A stretch of 64,000 nt of DNA. Origin: Rebecca billardiae RCC1528 (lineage: Eukaryota; Haptophyta). The stretch lies in assembly GCA_965240325.2 (NCBI GenBank), contig OZ251223.1:4278001-4342000 (forward strand), read 5' to 3'. The notes under the pieces were generated by a model, which saw only the letters and a program-made list of their open reading frames with translations, did no database searches and was not told the origin of the DNA. The position numbers were made by a program, and so were the translations under genes. Of the stretch, positions 19,190 to 31,667 are shown one piece after another (position 1 is the first letter of the stretch; each line of letters starts with the position of its first letter).

Positions 19190-21552
19190 ATGCTGATCCC
19201 GGCGTTCAAGCTCGAGATGAAGAACCCCATCCTGCCCGGCCTGGCGGTGGTGGGCAAATGTGCGCGCTCGGCGCGCGCGCGCGTACCGCGGCCGGCGCGC
19301 GTCGCGCGCACACTGCGGGACCGCCCACGCCGCCTGCGCCCGGCGCGCGGTGCGCGCGCCGCGCGCAGACGACGGCGAGAGCCCCAGCCTGACGTGCGGC
19401 ACGAACGGTGGCCGCGTCTTCATCCACAGCCCGCACGAGCGCGACGAGTTCACTAGCGCCGAGGTGCGGCACCTCAACATGAACCGCAAGCTCACGTGCA
19501 TCGCCGCGGGCGCGCTCGACCCAAAGTCGAAGCGCGAGGCGCTGCTCGTGGGCGCGCAGACGACGCTGTTCGCGTACGACATCCGCGACAACGCCGACCT
19601 CTTCTACAAGGACGTGCCCGACGGCGTCAACGCGATGAAGGTCGGGATGATCAACGCGTACGACGCGCCGCTCGCGATCGTCGGCGGCAACTGCTCGATC
19701 CAGGGCTTCGACCACGCGGGCAGCGAGCAGTTCTGGACGGTGACGGGGGACAACGTGGTGAGCCTCGAGTTCTGCGACGTGGACGACGACGGCCGGATGG
19801 AGATGCTCGTCGGCTCGGAGGACTTCGAGATCCGCATCTTCAACGACGAGGAGGTGATCTCGGAGGTGACCGAGACGGCCGCGGTCGTCGGGCTCGCGTC
19901 GCTGCGCCGCACCAAGTACGGGTACGCGCTGTCGAACGGGACGGTGGGCGTGTACGACCGGAACCAGCGCGTGTGGCGCGTCAAGTCGAAGCACACCGTC
20001 TCCGCCATCTGCGGCTTCGACCTCGACGGCGACGGCGAGCCCGAGCTGATCTCGGGCTGGTCGCAGGGCCGGCTCGAGGTGCGCTCCGACCGCACGGGCG
20101 ACGTCATCTTCAAGGACGCGCTCAACCAGCCGGTGAGCGCGATCGTGACGGCGGACTACCGGAAGGACGGGGCGCAGGAGGTGATCGTGTGCGGCGCGAG
20201 CGGCGAGGTGCGCGCCTACCTCCCCGCCGACCAGGAGCTCTCGGGCAACCTGATGGACACGAACGTCGAGCTCGAGCTGCTGCACGAGCTCACGCAGCGC
20301 AAGGCCGAGCTGGGCGCCGAGCTCAAGCACCTGCAGGACAACATGAAGATGGCGGGCTCGGGGCAGACGGAGGCGGGGCTGATCCCGACGTCGACCAAGG
20401 TGACCACCTCGCTCAACGTCGACCGCGCCGCGCGCTGCGTCTACCTCCACGTCGAGTCGTCCACGGCGGACGCGCGCGTGCGCGCCGTCGCCGTGTTTGC
20501 TGACCAGATCTTCGAGGGCGAGTCGCACGCCGCGCACGACCTGAGCGGCGCGCGGAGCGTGCGCGTGCCGCTGCGCCCGCCCAAGGACGTGGCCACGATG
20601 CTCGGCATCGCCGCGCTCGTCGGCGGCCGCGGCTCCACCGCCTTCCACGTCTTCGAGTCGCAGACCAAGCTGCCCAAGTTTGCGATGTACGCGGCCGCGA
20701 CCGACGCGGACGGGCCGGCGCCGCGCTCGTCCGTCTCCTTCAAGGTGCACGAGCGCACGGGGCAGGTGAAGCAGTGGGCGAACGGCGCGTTCGTCGCGGA
20801 CGTGGTGCCCGACTCGGGCTCCGCCCACTTCGCCGCGCTGCACGCCGTCTCCCTCCGCACCGGCGGCCGCCTCTCCATCCTGCTCGACGGCGGCGTCGTG
20901 CGCGTGTGCACAGACTCGATGGAGGTCGCGGCCGACGTCGTGCAGGACCTGTGCGACGCGCTGCAGATCTCCGAGCTGGAGAGCGAGGCGGAGTTCCCGC
21001 AGGAGATGGCGGCGTTCCGCGAGGTGCTGCAGCGCGTCGACGAGTACAACGCCGTCCGCGTCAAGCTCACCGCCGACATGGCCGACTCGTCCAACCTGGT
21101 GAAGCAGCTCGTGATCCGCGCAGAGGACGCGCGCATGCTGCACCAGACGCAGCTGATGCGCAAGACCTACTCGCAGCTGCACTCGCTCAACCAGGAGCTG
21201 ATCGGCGAGTACATGAAGCGCACGAACAACCACGAGCAGCTGCTCGAGGCGCGCGCGCCGCGCCGCGCCGCCGGCCGCGCCGCGCCGCCGGCCGCGCCCG
21301 CCGGCCGCGCCCGCCGGCCGCGCCCGCCGGCCGCGCCCGCCGGCCGCGCCGCCAACGCGCCGCGCGCCCCTCGCGCGCGCGCCTCGCGCGCGCACTGCGC
21401 AGGCGCTCAAGGAGGTGAACAGCATGATCCAGAAGGCGGCGCGGTTACGAGTCGGCGCGGCGAAGGGGCGGGTGGTCACGGCGTGCCGGAACGCGATCAA
21501 GACGAACAACATCCACGCGTTGTTCAAGATCATCCAGTCGGGCAGCGAATGA
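19190..21552 (+). CDS. BBS2: BBS2, BBSome subunit
   Basis: 699 aa (human BBS2 is 721) from three exons: 19190-19259, 19369-21248 and 21403-21552. The first intron (109 bp, phase 1) is GT-AG; the second (154 bp, phase 0) starts with GC. The N terminus MLIPAFKLEMKNPILPGLAV joins to VVGK|YDGESPSLTCGTNGGR and VFIHSPH, as in known BBS2. The beta-propeller follows (LTCIAAGALDPKSKREALLV, DGVNAMKVGMINAYDAPLAI, CDVDDDGRMEMLVGSEDFEI, GFDLDGDGEPELISGW), then a coiled coil, a gamma-adaptin-ear-like part and a helical tail ending in KAARLRVGAAKGRVVTACRN and TNNIHALFKIIQSG. BBS2 is a core subunit of the BBSome, the coat-like cargo adaptor that moves membrane proteins in and out of cilia. It shows that the organism is ciliated. 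Full length with no lesion seen. Confidence 0.93.
21249..21402 (+). other. BBS2 intron 2 with GC-AG borders
   Basis: Alignment to the conserved BBS2 C terminus requires joining ...NNHEQLLE directly to ALKEVNSMIQKA. The sequence at the 5' border is gag|gcgcgcgcc, with no GT in a position that keeps the protein intact; the 3' border is the usual ctgcgcag. The intron is filled with gccggccgcgcc repeats. Confidence 0.7.
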
Positions 21553-22871
21553 CGACGAGCGCTGCCAGCACAGCCGTCTCACTCTCCGCAGCCGAGGCGC
21601 CGTCACTCGAATCACTCGTCAGCAGCATCAGTGTCCGATTCCGCCGCCCCGCGGACGTTGGCATTCCGGGCGGCCCCATCAGGCTGCTTCGCAAACATAT
21701 CCGCGCGTCACGTAGTCGTCGTGCTGATGAATATCGATATATAATTAATATATATATATATATTGATATATATATATATCAATATATATATATATATTGA
21801 TATATATATCAATATATAGCATATATCGTGTCAGCGGCGGGATATCATCAGCCGATCGTACTTTAGGCTACGCGCGTCACCGTCCGGACTGGTCCAGCCA
21901 TAAGTCCGTAGTCGTAATTATTCGCGTCGTCATTCGGATCGGAAATATACAGCCGCATACATTATTCGTGCGCGCCTCGCTGTCGTCATGAATCGGTCGG
22001 CCGCGCGTGTGATGTGTCGTGTGACTCTCTCTCTGACTCTCACGTCGAGTGACCGCTGCTGCTATACGACTGGGCGCCGCCGCCTGGCGGCGCCCGTCCC
22101 CTGCTGAATCCTGATCATGATTAGCAGATCATGATGATGACGCGACGAGTGATCGAATTCGATTACTGCTATGTGATATGAAATGTGATGGGCGGTGCCT
22201 GCGGCTGGCCGGCGGCTCGGGCTGACGATCCTGATGTCCGGTCCCGCCCTGACCCGAGCGGCGCCGACCGACCGACTACTGACGACGCCAGACGAGGCAG
22301 ACGCGACTGCGGCGCATGCTTAATATAATAATAGTAGCAGCAGTCGTAATACTACGACTACTGATGCTGCTTTATTTTGCTCGTCGTCTAATCTGCTGAT
22401 GAGTGATGATCCGTCGGACGTCATTGCAGCAGTGCCCTAGCAGTGAGTCGGAGTCGGTGAGCGTTCAGTCAGCAGTGCGCAACGGCTGGCCAGCGACGCC
22501 TGACTGTAGTAGCTGATGTCGTAGTCTACTGCTTGTCGTAGTCAGTAGTAGATCATCGATCGAGCTTTCTGTATATATGTATCGTACATACGACGACTCG
22601 CGACTGCATGCTCAGAGTCAGATCAGTCCTGAGAGGCGGCGCCGGCACCGCGCCGTTATTCGTCGCGTTAATAATAATCGGCGTTATCGTCGTCGTCATA
22701 ATCATATGATGGCCGCTCACTCGGCGCCGGAGACTGAGCCGGCTGAGCATCGGTCTTCATCATCAGCGCATGATGATGATCGCGATGTCGTGATGATGTC
22801 ATCCGATCGTAGTTGAGCGTTGCAGCCGCCATTCATTTGGACGACATCACCGTGCACTGCTAGTTACTCGC
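21553..22871. other. Large AT-richer intergenic region, convergent gene ends
   Basis: 1.3 kb between the BBS2 stop and the stop of the minus-strand SLATT-like gene. It contains the AT palindromic tract (listed separately), gat/gtc triplet-rich stretches and a patch taatataataatagtagcagcag near 22321 (shown in part). No supportable gene or structured RNA is seen. Confidence 0.6.
21731..21827. repeat. Palindromic alternating AT tract
   Basis: About 97 bp of (TA)n interrupted by ttgat and atcaa steps that are mutually inverted, so the tract folds on itself (e.g. tattgatatata against tatatatcaata). It is the most AT-rich stretch of a window whose genes exceed 70% GC. It is cruciform-prone and a possible 3'-end or chromatin boundary element. 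Confidence 0.75.
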
Positions 22872-25800
22872 CTAGCCGTCGCCCGCGTCGTCGTCTGCGC
22901 CGTCGTCGACGTGGGAGGGTAGCTGGCGGCCGCTGAGCGCGTAGAGCCGGCCGAGGAGCGCGGGCAGGCCCAGGCTCGGCCCCGCCGCCCCGCCGATGCC
23001 GCCCGTCAGCCTGCTCAGCAGCGCGCTCGGTCCGCGCGTGAGCCTGCCGAGCAGCCCGGCCTCGGAGCCCTCCTCCTCCTCCTCCTCGTCCGACTCGCCG
23101 TCCGAGTCGACCGCGCGCGGCGGCTCGATGTGCATCGCCTGCATCGCGGCGCGGGCGTTGAGCCGCGCCTCGTGCTTGCGGCCCTTCTCGGTGATCAGCT
23201 CGAAGAGCGGCTGCCCCGCGTCGTCCCGCCAGCGCGCCAGCCCCTTGGGCAGCGCGGGCGACTCCTTGCGCGCCGCGACCATCTTCTCGCTCAGCCGCGC
23301 AAACGCGGCGCGCTGGGTGCGCGCCGTGCCGACGCGCAGCAGCACGAGCACGGTGCGCTGCACGTTGGCGAACTCGCGCTTGCTCACCTCGTGCAGGTCG
23401 GAGCGCTCGGCGTAGTTGGTGTACCGCGTGTACGCTGCAGGCGCGCGCGCGGGGCGGCGCGGGCGGCGCGGGCGGCGCGGGTGGGGCGTCTGAGGCGCGC
23501 GCCCGAGCCGGCGCCGCGCGCGGCGCACGGGCACGCGGGCACGCGGCGGCGTGCGACGGCGCGCCGCGCCGCGCGCCCCGCACCGTTCAGGGCCATCACG
23601 AGCGTGGCGAGCACGCCCGCGATCACGTTGGCGCGCAGGATGAGGAACATCGCCGCGAGCGTGGCGAGCACGAGCGAGTTGAACGCCAGCGACTGCGAGC
23701 GCCGCCTCAGCCTGGACGAGAGCAGCGCGTGTGCGATGCGGTACTCGCCACACAGCCGGTACCAGCGCTGCGGACGTGTGGGAGGGAGGGAGGGGGGGCG
23801 AGGGCGGAGGGTTGGCGCGGCGCGAGGTGGGCGCGCGGGGGCTGGGCGCGGAGGGCGGCCTGCGCCGCGCAGCCCCGCACCTGCAGCTTGAGCTGCCGGT
23901 CCAGCCCGAGCTTGGGCGGCAGGCTCTGTGCCGAGAGCGCGGGCGCGCCTCCGCCGCCGAGCGCGCGCAGCAGCTGTGAGCCCGCCGCGGGCTCGAAGGC
24001 GCGCGTGCCGCCGTCCAGGCCCGCGCGCGCGTCCTCGAGCAAGCCCTCGCCGCGCAGCACCGCCATGCTCGGCCTGCGCGGCGCGCTGTCCGCCTCGCTC
24101 GCGCCCTGCGCCTCCTCGGGGTCGGGCGTCTGGTCGACGTAGTCGAGCGCGTGGTACAGCTTGGTGGCGAGCTTGCCCGCGCGCGCAGACATGCCGTCCG
24201 CGCCGCCGGCGGCGCCCTCGGCGTCGAGCGCGGAGGACTCGGCGTGCAGCGCGACGGTGAGCGCGTCCACCTCCGCGGCGATCGACGCGAACTCGCGCGA
24301 GGCCACCAGGTGCCGGCTCGCCCGCTCCTCGTACCCGGCCAGCTTGGCGAACGTGGCGAGCGCGGCGACGACGGCGGTGCCGAGCGCGCTCACGCCCACC
24401 AGCACGGTGGAGAGCCAGTCGAGCGCGACGTCGACGGACTCGCCCGCGTCGGAGAGGAGCGGCGTGAAGGGCACGTTGGTGGAGTTCGCCGTCTTCGAGA
24501 AGAAGGAGGTGAGCTTCTTCGCGCCGAGCTTGGTGACGGACGAGAGCTTGTCCAACGCCGCGCCCACGCCCGCCTCCTCCGCCTCCGTCTCGTTGCCAGC
24601 CACCCAGCCGGGCGGCGCGGACGGCGGCTCGGGCGGCGCGGGCGGCGGCGCGGGCGGCGCGGGCGGCGGCGAGGGCGGGCTCGGCGGCGGCGGGTGCGGC
24701 GGCGGGTGCGGCGGCGGGCTCGGCGGCGGCGGGTTTGGCGGCGGCGACGGCGGCGGGTGCGGCGGCGACGGCGGCGGCGACGGCGGCGGCGCGCTCGGCG
24801 GCGCGCTCGGCGGCAGCGCCGGCGGCGGCGCGCTCGGCGGCGCGCTCGGCGGCGGCGGCGGCGGCGACGACGGCGGCGTGTGCGGCGGCGACGGCGGCGG
24901 CGTCGGAGGCGGCGCGTGCGGCGGCGGCGGCGTGGGAGGCGGCGGCGCGCGCGGCGGCGGCGGCACGGGCGGCGGCGCGTGCGGCGGCGGCGGCGGCGGC
25001 GGCGCGGGCGGCGGCTGGTGAGGCGGCGGCGGCTCGTGCGGCGGCGGCGGCGCGGGTGGTGGCGCGTGCGGCGGCGGCTTGTGCGGCGGCGGCGGCGCGG
25101 GCGGCGGCGGCGGCGCGGGCGGCGGCGGCGGCGCGGGCGGCGGCGGCGGCGGCGAGGGCGGTGGCTTGCGCGGCGGCGGCGGCGGCGAGGGCGGCGGCGG
25201 CGGCGGCGTGAGCGGCGAGCCCGCCGCCGCCTCCTCCTCCGCCGCGGCCGCGGCCGCGGAGCCGGAGGCGGCGTCGGGCAGCTCGTCGAGGCGGCGTCGG
25301 CGCCAGTCCTCGACGCGCCCCGCGGCCCTCGCCGCCACGCTCGCCACCGCGCCCGCCGCGTGGCCCGCGGCCATCTCGACGAGCGGAGCGAACGCCGCGG
25401 CTGTGCACACGGCCGCCGCCTGCTCGCCGAGCAGCCGCCGAGCGCCCCCGGCGGCGGCGGCGGCGGCGGGTGCGCCGAGGCTGGCGCCGCCGACGTCGAG
25501 GGCGGTGGCGTTGGCGTCCCCCGCGAGCGCGGCCTCGCCCGCGCCCCCGCCCTCGTGCGGCTCCACGATCAGCAGCGTCGAGACGAACGTCGCGACCGCG
25601 AGGCCCAGCATCTGCACGCGCGCCAGCCGAGCCTTGTTCAGCTCGGCGAGGCCGAGGTGCGCGTCGCTCAGCTCGCGCGCGCGGCGCCACCAGCCGAGGA
25701 GCAGCGCGAGGCGGCGCTTGGAGGGGGCGGAGGTGCGCACGATGGGCTCGGTCAGCGGCGCGAGCTCCTTCGCGTCGCGCACCAGCGCGCGCAGCGAGAT

Positions 25801-27585
25801 GTGCTTGTACTGCGCGCGCACCGCGCGCGGCAGCGGCGGCATCGCCTCGTACGCGGACGCGTACCGCACGGAGAGAGTCGCCATCGTCGAGCGGAGGTCG
25901 AGCTTGCGCAGCCGGCTGAGGGCGTCGTCGGACACGCCGGTCGGGCGCGTGGCGGGCGGCGGGTCGGGCTGCGGCCTGTGCCGCCGCCGCCGCCGCTTCG
26001 CCGCCGCCGCCGCCTCGACGTCCTCGGAGGCGGCGCCCGCCTCGGACGGGGCGGCGCCGTCCGCGCCCGCGCCCGCGCCGCGCAGCCGGCGGAGCAGCGC
26101 GAAGCAGCTGGGCGGGCGCGGCAGGCTGGGCAGCGGGAGGCCGAAGCAGCCGCCCCGCCCGCCGTCGTCCTCGCCCACCACGCCGCTGCCGCCCGTCAGG
26201 ATCGGCAGCAGCGCCCGCCCCTTCTCGTCGCGCAGCAGCCGGAGCAGCGGCGCGGGCGGCAGCGCGGGCGCGCCCTCCGCCGCCTGCTCCGAGCGGTTCG
26301 CGAGCGCCTTCGCGCCGACGAGCTGCTCGCGCGCGGTGCCGGTCATGAGCAGCGCGCGCGAGTCGCGCGCGATCGCCGCGTACCGGCGCGACGTGCGCCG
26401 GTGCGCCGTCGCCTTGCTGTCGAACGCCATGAAGCGGCCGAGCGCGCCGAGCGCCGTGACCGCGCACGCGAGCGCGTTGGCGAGGCCGCCAAAGAAGCCG
26501 CCGCCGCCGTTGAAGAGCAGCAGGCCCGCCGCGGTGGAGAGGCAGAGGATGTAGAAGGAGATGGCGTCGTCGCGCGCGCGGTTCGCGTTCCCGCGCGTCG
26601 CGTGCGCGATCTGCAGCTCCACCGCCGTGCGGTGCATCCGCTGCAGCGAGAGGTTGGGGCCCTCGCCCGAGACCGCGCCGTTGTTGCGGTCGGCGCGGTG
26701 CCGCGCGCGCGCGTTCAGCGCGGCGAGCGCCTCGCGCCGCTCGCGGCGCGCGCGCTCGAAGCCCTTCTCGAACGAGACGCACGAGCACGTGCGCACCGCG
26801 CGCACGCCCTTGCGCACGCGCTCGGGCACGTCGCGCGAGACGAAGGTGAGCACGTCCGTGCGCAGGTGCGCGCAGCACTCGTGCAGCTCGAGCGCAGCCT
26901 CGGGCTCGAGCGACGCGAAGATGGCGAGCACGTGCTGCGCGACGTCGTCGAACGCGTCGGCCGCGGCCTGGTGCTCCGTCGTGCGCACCGCGTACCCGGC
27001 GAACGCCATCCACGACGTCATCGCCGCGACGAGCGTCGCGATCACGCCCGTGGCCATGCCGGCGCCGCCGACCGAGCCGTGCGCGCCGGCCTCGCCGCCG
27101 TCGGCGGCGGCCGTGGCCGAGGCGCGCGAGAGCAGCGCGACGATCCCGGCGAGGACGAAGGTGAGGAAGCCGATCAGCCTGGTCCACAGGTAGTTGCGCG
27201 TCATCGAGCGCGTGTGCGCGTGCGCAAACTCGCGCGCCTTGCAGTAGAACAGCTTGAGCAGCTGGAACTGGCGCACCGTCGTGCGCACGGCGGGGCGGAG
27301 GGGCACGAGCGGCGCGACCTCGTCGAGCTCGTCCGCCAGCGCGCCCACCGAGATGTACTCGTACCCGCGCGGCAGCGGCCGCGGCAGCGCGGGCGCCGAC
27401 TCGAGCGCGGCGCCAAAGTTGTCCGACACGCCCGCCAGCACCTCGCCGAGCGACTGCGCGGTGGGCGGCTCGACGGGGGGCAGCTCGGCGAGCGGGTCCT
27501 CGGTTCGAGGGAGCGCGGGGAGGCCGGGGCCGTCGGGCAGCGCGTCGCTCCGCGGCGCGCTCCGCGGGAGCAGGCTCGGCGCCAT
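22872..27585 (-). CDS. Multi-pass protein with four SLATT-like two-TM units and a Pro-rich loop (paralogue A)
   Basis: 1,483 aa from exons 27585-23881, 23767-23584 and 23434-22872 (phases 0 and 1, GT-AG). The same pattern occurs four times: an amphipathic helix with ...K..R/YxxAH..., a TM, a short loop, a second TM, then a polar helix with conserved H/Y residues. Unit 1 (~100-230): QFQLLKLFYCKAREFAHAHT, TMs ~136-153 and ~178-198. Unit 2 begins LSLQRMHRTAVELQIAHATR. Unit 3 (GWWRRARELSDAHLGLAELN) has its two TMs split by about 200 residues of PPPSPPPP-type sequence (~790-990), flanked by sequons NAT, NET and NST. Unit 4 is RWYRLCGEYRIAHALLSSRL plus exon 3. The two-helix layout resembles SLATT domains (2-TM effectors associated with bacterial nucleotide-signalling systems); that link is inferred from layout. 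The C terminus is acidic. It is divergent to, and clearly paralogous with, the 27,996 gene. Confidence 0.78.
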
Positions 27586-27995
27586 CGGCGCGCGCCCGAC
27601 TACGGCACTCGCCAACTTCGCCAGGCGCGCTGGATCAGTGCAGTAGTAGTCGCGCCCCTCACCAGTTCCCGAGAGCGAAAAAGGACGAACGCGCCTTTCA
27701 AACTTGGTTCTTGATCTGCAGCACTTATACGAAAAGTGAGCTTCGCGCGCGGTTCGCCCGCGCCCCGCGGCGGCGGCAGACCCAATAATGCGGATGAAAT
27801 ATGAGTACGGTGTGCAGCCAATCATCAGCATTTGGTGGTCTTCCCGTGCGTGCGCGCCCGCCCGCACGGGTCGCGACGAACGCCTTCGCAGCCGCCGAGG
27901 GGCCGCTGCGTGCTGACCAGTGCCCAGCCCGGCGCCGGGGAGAGGCGCCTCGTGGGACTGGCCGCCGCCTGCGCCACCGTGCGCGCCCGGGCGCC
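27586..27995. promoter_or_regulatory. Shared promoter region of the head-to-head paralogues
   Basis: 410 bp between the two start codons. It is AT-richer than the flanking genes, with cacttatacgaaaagtgag near 27720 and cccaataatgcggatgaaat near 27780 as possible core elements. A bidirectional promoter would co-express the pair. Confidence 0.45.
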
Positions 27996-30900
27996 ATGTC
28001 GCTCATGGCGTTCGTCGACCGCTTCCGCGAGAAGCGCGACCCGCTCGCCAAGCTGCCCGAGATGGAGCCGCCGACCGAGGAGTACCTGCGCGAGTACGTC
28101 GCCAACGTCTCGACGATGTTCCAGGGGGTGCTCGAGGCGCGGCCGCACGTGGACAACCCGCTGCCGGGCAACTACCGGTACATCTCCGACGTCGACGTGA
28201 AGCGCGAGGACGCGTGGCTCGCGCCCGTCCTCCCGCGCAAGCCGGTGCTGCCCGTGTCGGTGCGCCGCTGGCAGCTGCTCCGCTCGATGTACGTGAAGAG
28301 CCGCGAGTTCGCGCACCTGCACCAGCGGTACGCGACGTCGAACTTCGTCAAGACGCAGGTGATCGCGGTGCTCACCTCGCTCACCACGGTCGCCGTCGTC
28401 GTGCTGCTGTACGTGCTCCACCTCGACGAGGCGGCCGTGCTGTTCTCGGCGGTCTCGTCGCTGCTCGTGTCGATGGTCAACTCGTGGTCGGCGTTCGCGC
28501 GGTACGACGCGCTGACGGAGGAGCACGAGCAGGCGGCCGATCGGTTCGCCGACATCGCGTCCGACATCCTCGCCTTCGTCGCCTCCGTCGACCGCCCGAG
28601 CGCGCGCGCGCTCGCCTCTTTGTGCGACCACCTGCACCTCGACTTCCTGAGCGCGCTCGTGCGCGGAGTCAAGTGGCTCAAGGCGCACCTGCTGCGGTGC
28701 CCGCCCAAGCTGCCGCGGCTGCGCGCGCCGGGCGTGCACATGCCCGACGGCGTGCACGTGGGCGCGCCGCACCTGCCCGGCGGCGTGCACGTGGGCGCGC
28801 CGGTCGTGCCGGGCGTGCACGCGCCGCACGCGCCGCACCTGCCGAGCGGCGTGCACGCGCCCAGGCTGCGCGCCGTGCACGCGCCCAAGCTGCGCGGGCT
28901 CGGCGCGCTGCGCTCGCCGCTCGAGGGGGTGGAGACGGGCGTGGAGCACCTCTCCGAGGAGGCCAAGCAGCGCCTCATGCAGCACACCAACTTCCGCCTG
29001 CAGCTCCTGCTGCGCAACACGACCGAGCGGCAGCTCGCGCACGGCGCGGTCTCGCGCTTCAACCGGCGCGTGGCGCTCGTCCTCGCCTTCACGATCCTCA
29101 ACGCGACGACGGCGATCGGCCTGCTGCTGCTCGGCGGGCAGGGCTCGGCGTTCGCGCGCCTCCTCGCCTCGGCGATCTCCGCCGCCGTCACCGTGCTCAA
29201 CACCATCGCGATGGCCGGCGGGTTTGCGTCGAAGGCGATCAACCACTCGCGCGCGTCCAAGCGCACCGCGGCGATCGCGCGCAAGGTGCGCACCGTGCTG
29301 AAGACGGTGGGGCGGCGCGAGCAGGAGGCGGCGGTCGACGCGCTCGAGTTCGAGTTCAAGACGGCGACCAAGGAGGCGCCGCGGCTGCCCAGCCGCTTCG
29401 TCCTGCGCAACATCCGCGACGAGGGCCTCCACCCGCTCGTGCCCATCCTCGCGGGCCAGGGCATCTACGGCGCCGCGGTGCGCGACTGCGCGCGCGCGCC
29501 GCGGCTGCACGCGCGGCTGCACGAGGGGCCGAGCGCGGCCGGCGCGAGCGCGCGCGCGCGGCGGCCTGCGCCCGCCCCCACCCTCGCCCGCCCTTTTCCC
29601 CCGCCGCGCCCCGTGCGCAGGACACGGCCTCGCCCCTGGGCAACCTGTGCGGCTGCGCGCAGCTGCTCTTTGGCACGCACGGCTCCCGCGCGACTGCCGA
29701 GGACGTTGAGCGCGCGTGGGCCAACGTGGACGACAGCCTGCCCGCGGAGAAGAAGCCGAGGCCGCCGCAGGGCGTGTCGAGGGAGCTGCTCGAGCTGTGC
29801 GCGGACATGGCGCTGCCTGTCTTTGTGAACGAGGTGCGGCAGGCAGGCGGGCAGCAGCCCAGCAGCGCGAGCCGATGCCACGCGCGGCGCGGCGGCGCGC
29901 GCGGCGGCGCGCGCGCGGCGGCGCGCGCCGCGCGCGCCGCATCACGCCCCGCGCCCCTGTGCGCGCGCGCGCGCGCGCGCGCGTGGTCGCGCAGATGGGC
30001 TCGCGCTTCTCCGCGCAGTGGGAGGTGATGCCCGAGCTGCCCGCGTGGGCGCGTCGCAAGCACGCGCTGCTCTCGTTCGAGGCGCTGTCGGCGGAGGTGC
30101 AGGCGGCCGCGCCGGTGGACACGCCGCTCGACTTCTCGTCGCTCGTGTCCAAGCGGCGCATCGCGCTGCTGCTGCGCTGGTACATGCGCGCGCTCGTGCT
30201 GCAGAGCGCGCACCGCGAGCTGGCCGAGCGGAACAAGCGGCTGCTCATGCGCTGGCAGCTCTTCGCCCTCGGCCTCGCCACGTTCGTCACGGTGATCCTG
30301 CTGCTCGTGCAGCCGAGCACCATCCCGCACTCGGAGCAGGCGGGCTTTGGCGCGCAGGCGGGGGAGAATCTCGGCGAGGCGGCGGAGCACAACGCCGAGG
30401 CGACGCTCGACTGGGCGCTGGAGCACGTGCCGCTCATCTCGGCGGGGATCTCCGCCCTCGTCGGCGCGATCGGCTCGTTCGTCAAGCTCGCCTCCTTCGA
30501 GGCGAAGCACACGGGCCACCTGGTCGCCTCGCGCGAGTTTGGCGCGATCGGCGTCTCGATCGAGCGCGTGGTGATCGAGGTGGCTTCGGTCGCGGCCCGG
30601 ATCGAGGAGCAGCTGGGCAAGGCGGGCGTGGGCAGCGCGGGCGCGAAGCCCAAGGTGGCGATCAACGTGCGCACCTCCGCCACGCTCTTCGCCGCGCTCG
30701 ACTACGCCGCCGCCTTCCCGCTCCTCGAGCGCGACGAGGACGAGGACCTGGGCGAGCACGTGCCCCCACAGCTGGGCGCGGACGGGCAGCTGGACGCGGC
30801 GTTTGAGCAGGTGCTGATGGACAGGGAGGGCGCGGCGGCGCAGGCGGCGGCGGACGAGGCGGCGGGCAAGAAGCGGCGGCGGCGGCGGTGGCACGCCATC

Positions 30901-31636
30901 GAGAACGAGTACCTCCTCGGCGAGCCCGACGAGCCAGCCCTCGGCGCGGAGGGCGAGGCGGGCGGCGCCGACGACGACGGCGGCGCGGGTAGCGTCTCCA
31001 GCTCGTCCGTGTCGGGCGGCGCGGCGGACGAGGAGGAGGGGCTCGGCGGCTCGGTGGCGGGCTCGGCGCGCGGCGGGCGCGGCGGCGGCGCCAAGCCCGG
31101 CGCCAAGCCCGGCGCCAAGCCCGGCGGCGCCGCGCCCGCCGCGCCGCCGCCCGCGGCGCCGTCGAAGGAGGTGCTGGCCGCGCGGCGCAAGCGGCAGCGC
31201 GCGCGGCAGCAGCTCAAGGGCGAGGCGCTCGAGGCGGCGGATCGGCTCAAGGCGGCGCAGCTCGCGATGCTCAAGCAGATGGCGACGACGCACGTGCCGC
31301 TCACCCCCGCGGCGTACGTGCCGCCCTCCGCGCGCCTCGACTACCTGCTCAAGCTGCAGCTGTGGTACCGCAAGGCGGGCGAGTACCGCGTGGCGCACAT
31401 CCGCATGGGCGCCGCGTACCACCGGCGCTCGATGGCCCTCGCCTTCAACGCGCTCGTGCTGTCCACCGCCACGTCCGTGCTGCTGGTGATCCGGCTGCCG
31501 TACCGCGGGCTCGCCTCCGCGCTCTCCGCCCTCGTCATGGCGATCAACGGTGCGCGCCGCGCGCCGCCGCGCGCGGCCCCGCGCTCACGCAAGCGCCGCC
31601 ACGCCTCCCTCCCTCTCTCACACAGCGTGCGCGCGC

Positions 31637-31667
<31 letters not shown>

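Noticed and set aside
19206-21533. 775-codon minus-strand frame opposite BBS2.
   Set aside because: Composition is His/Arg/Val/Ala antisense shadow; BBS2 on the plus strand aligns to the family end to end.
24151-27714. 1,187-codon plus-strand frame opposite the SLATT-like paralogue A.
   Set aside because: Arg-rich low-complexity shadow; the minus frame shows repeated TM units shared with paralogue B.
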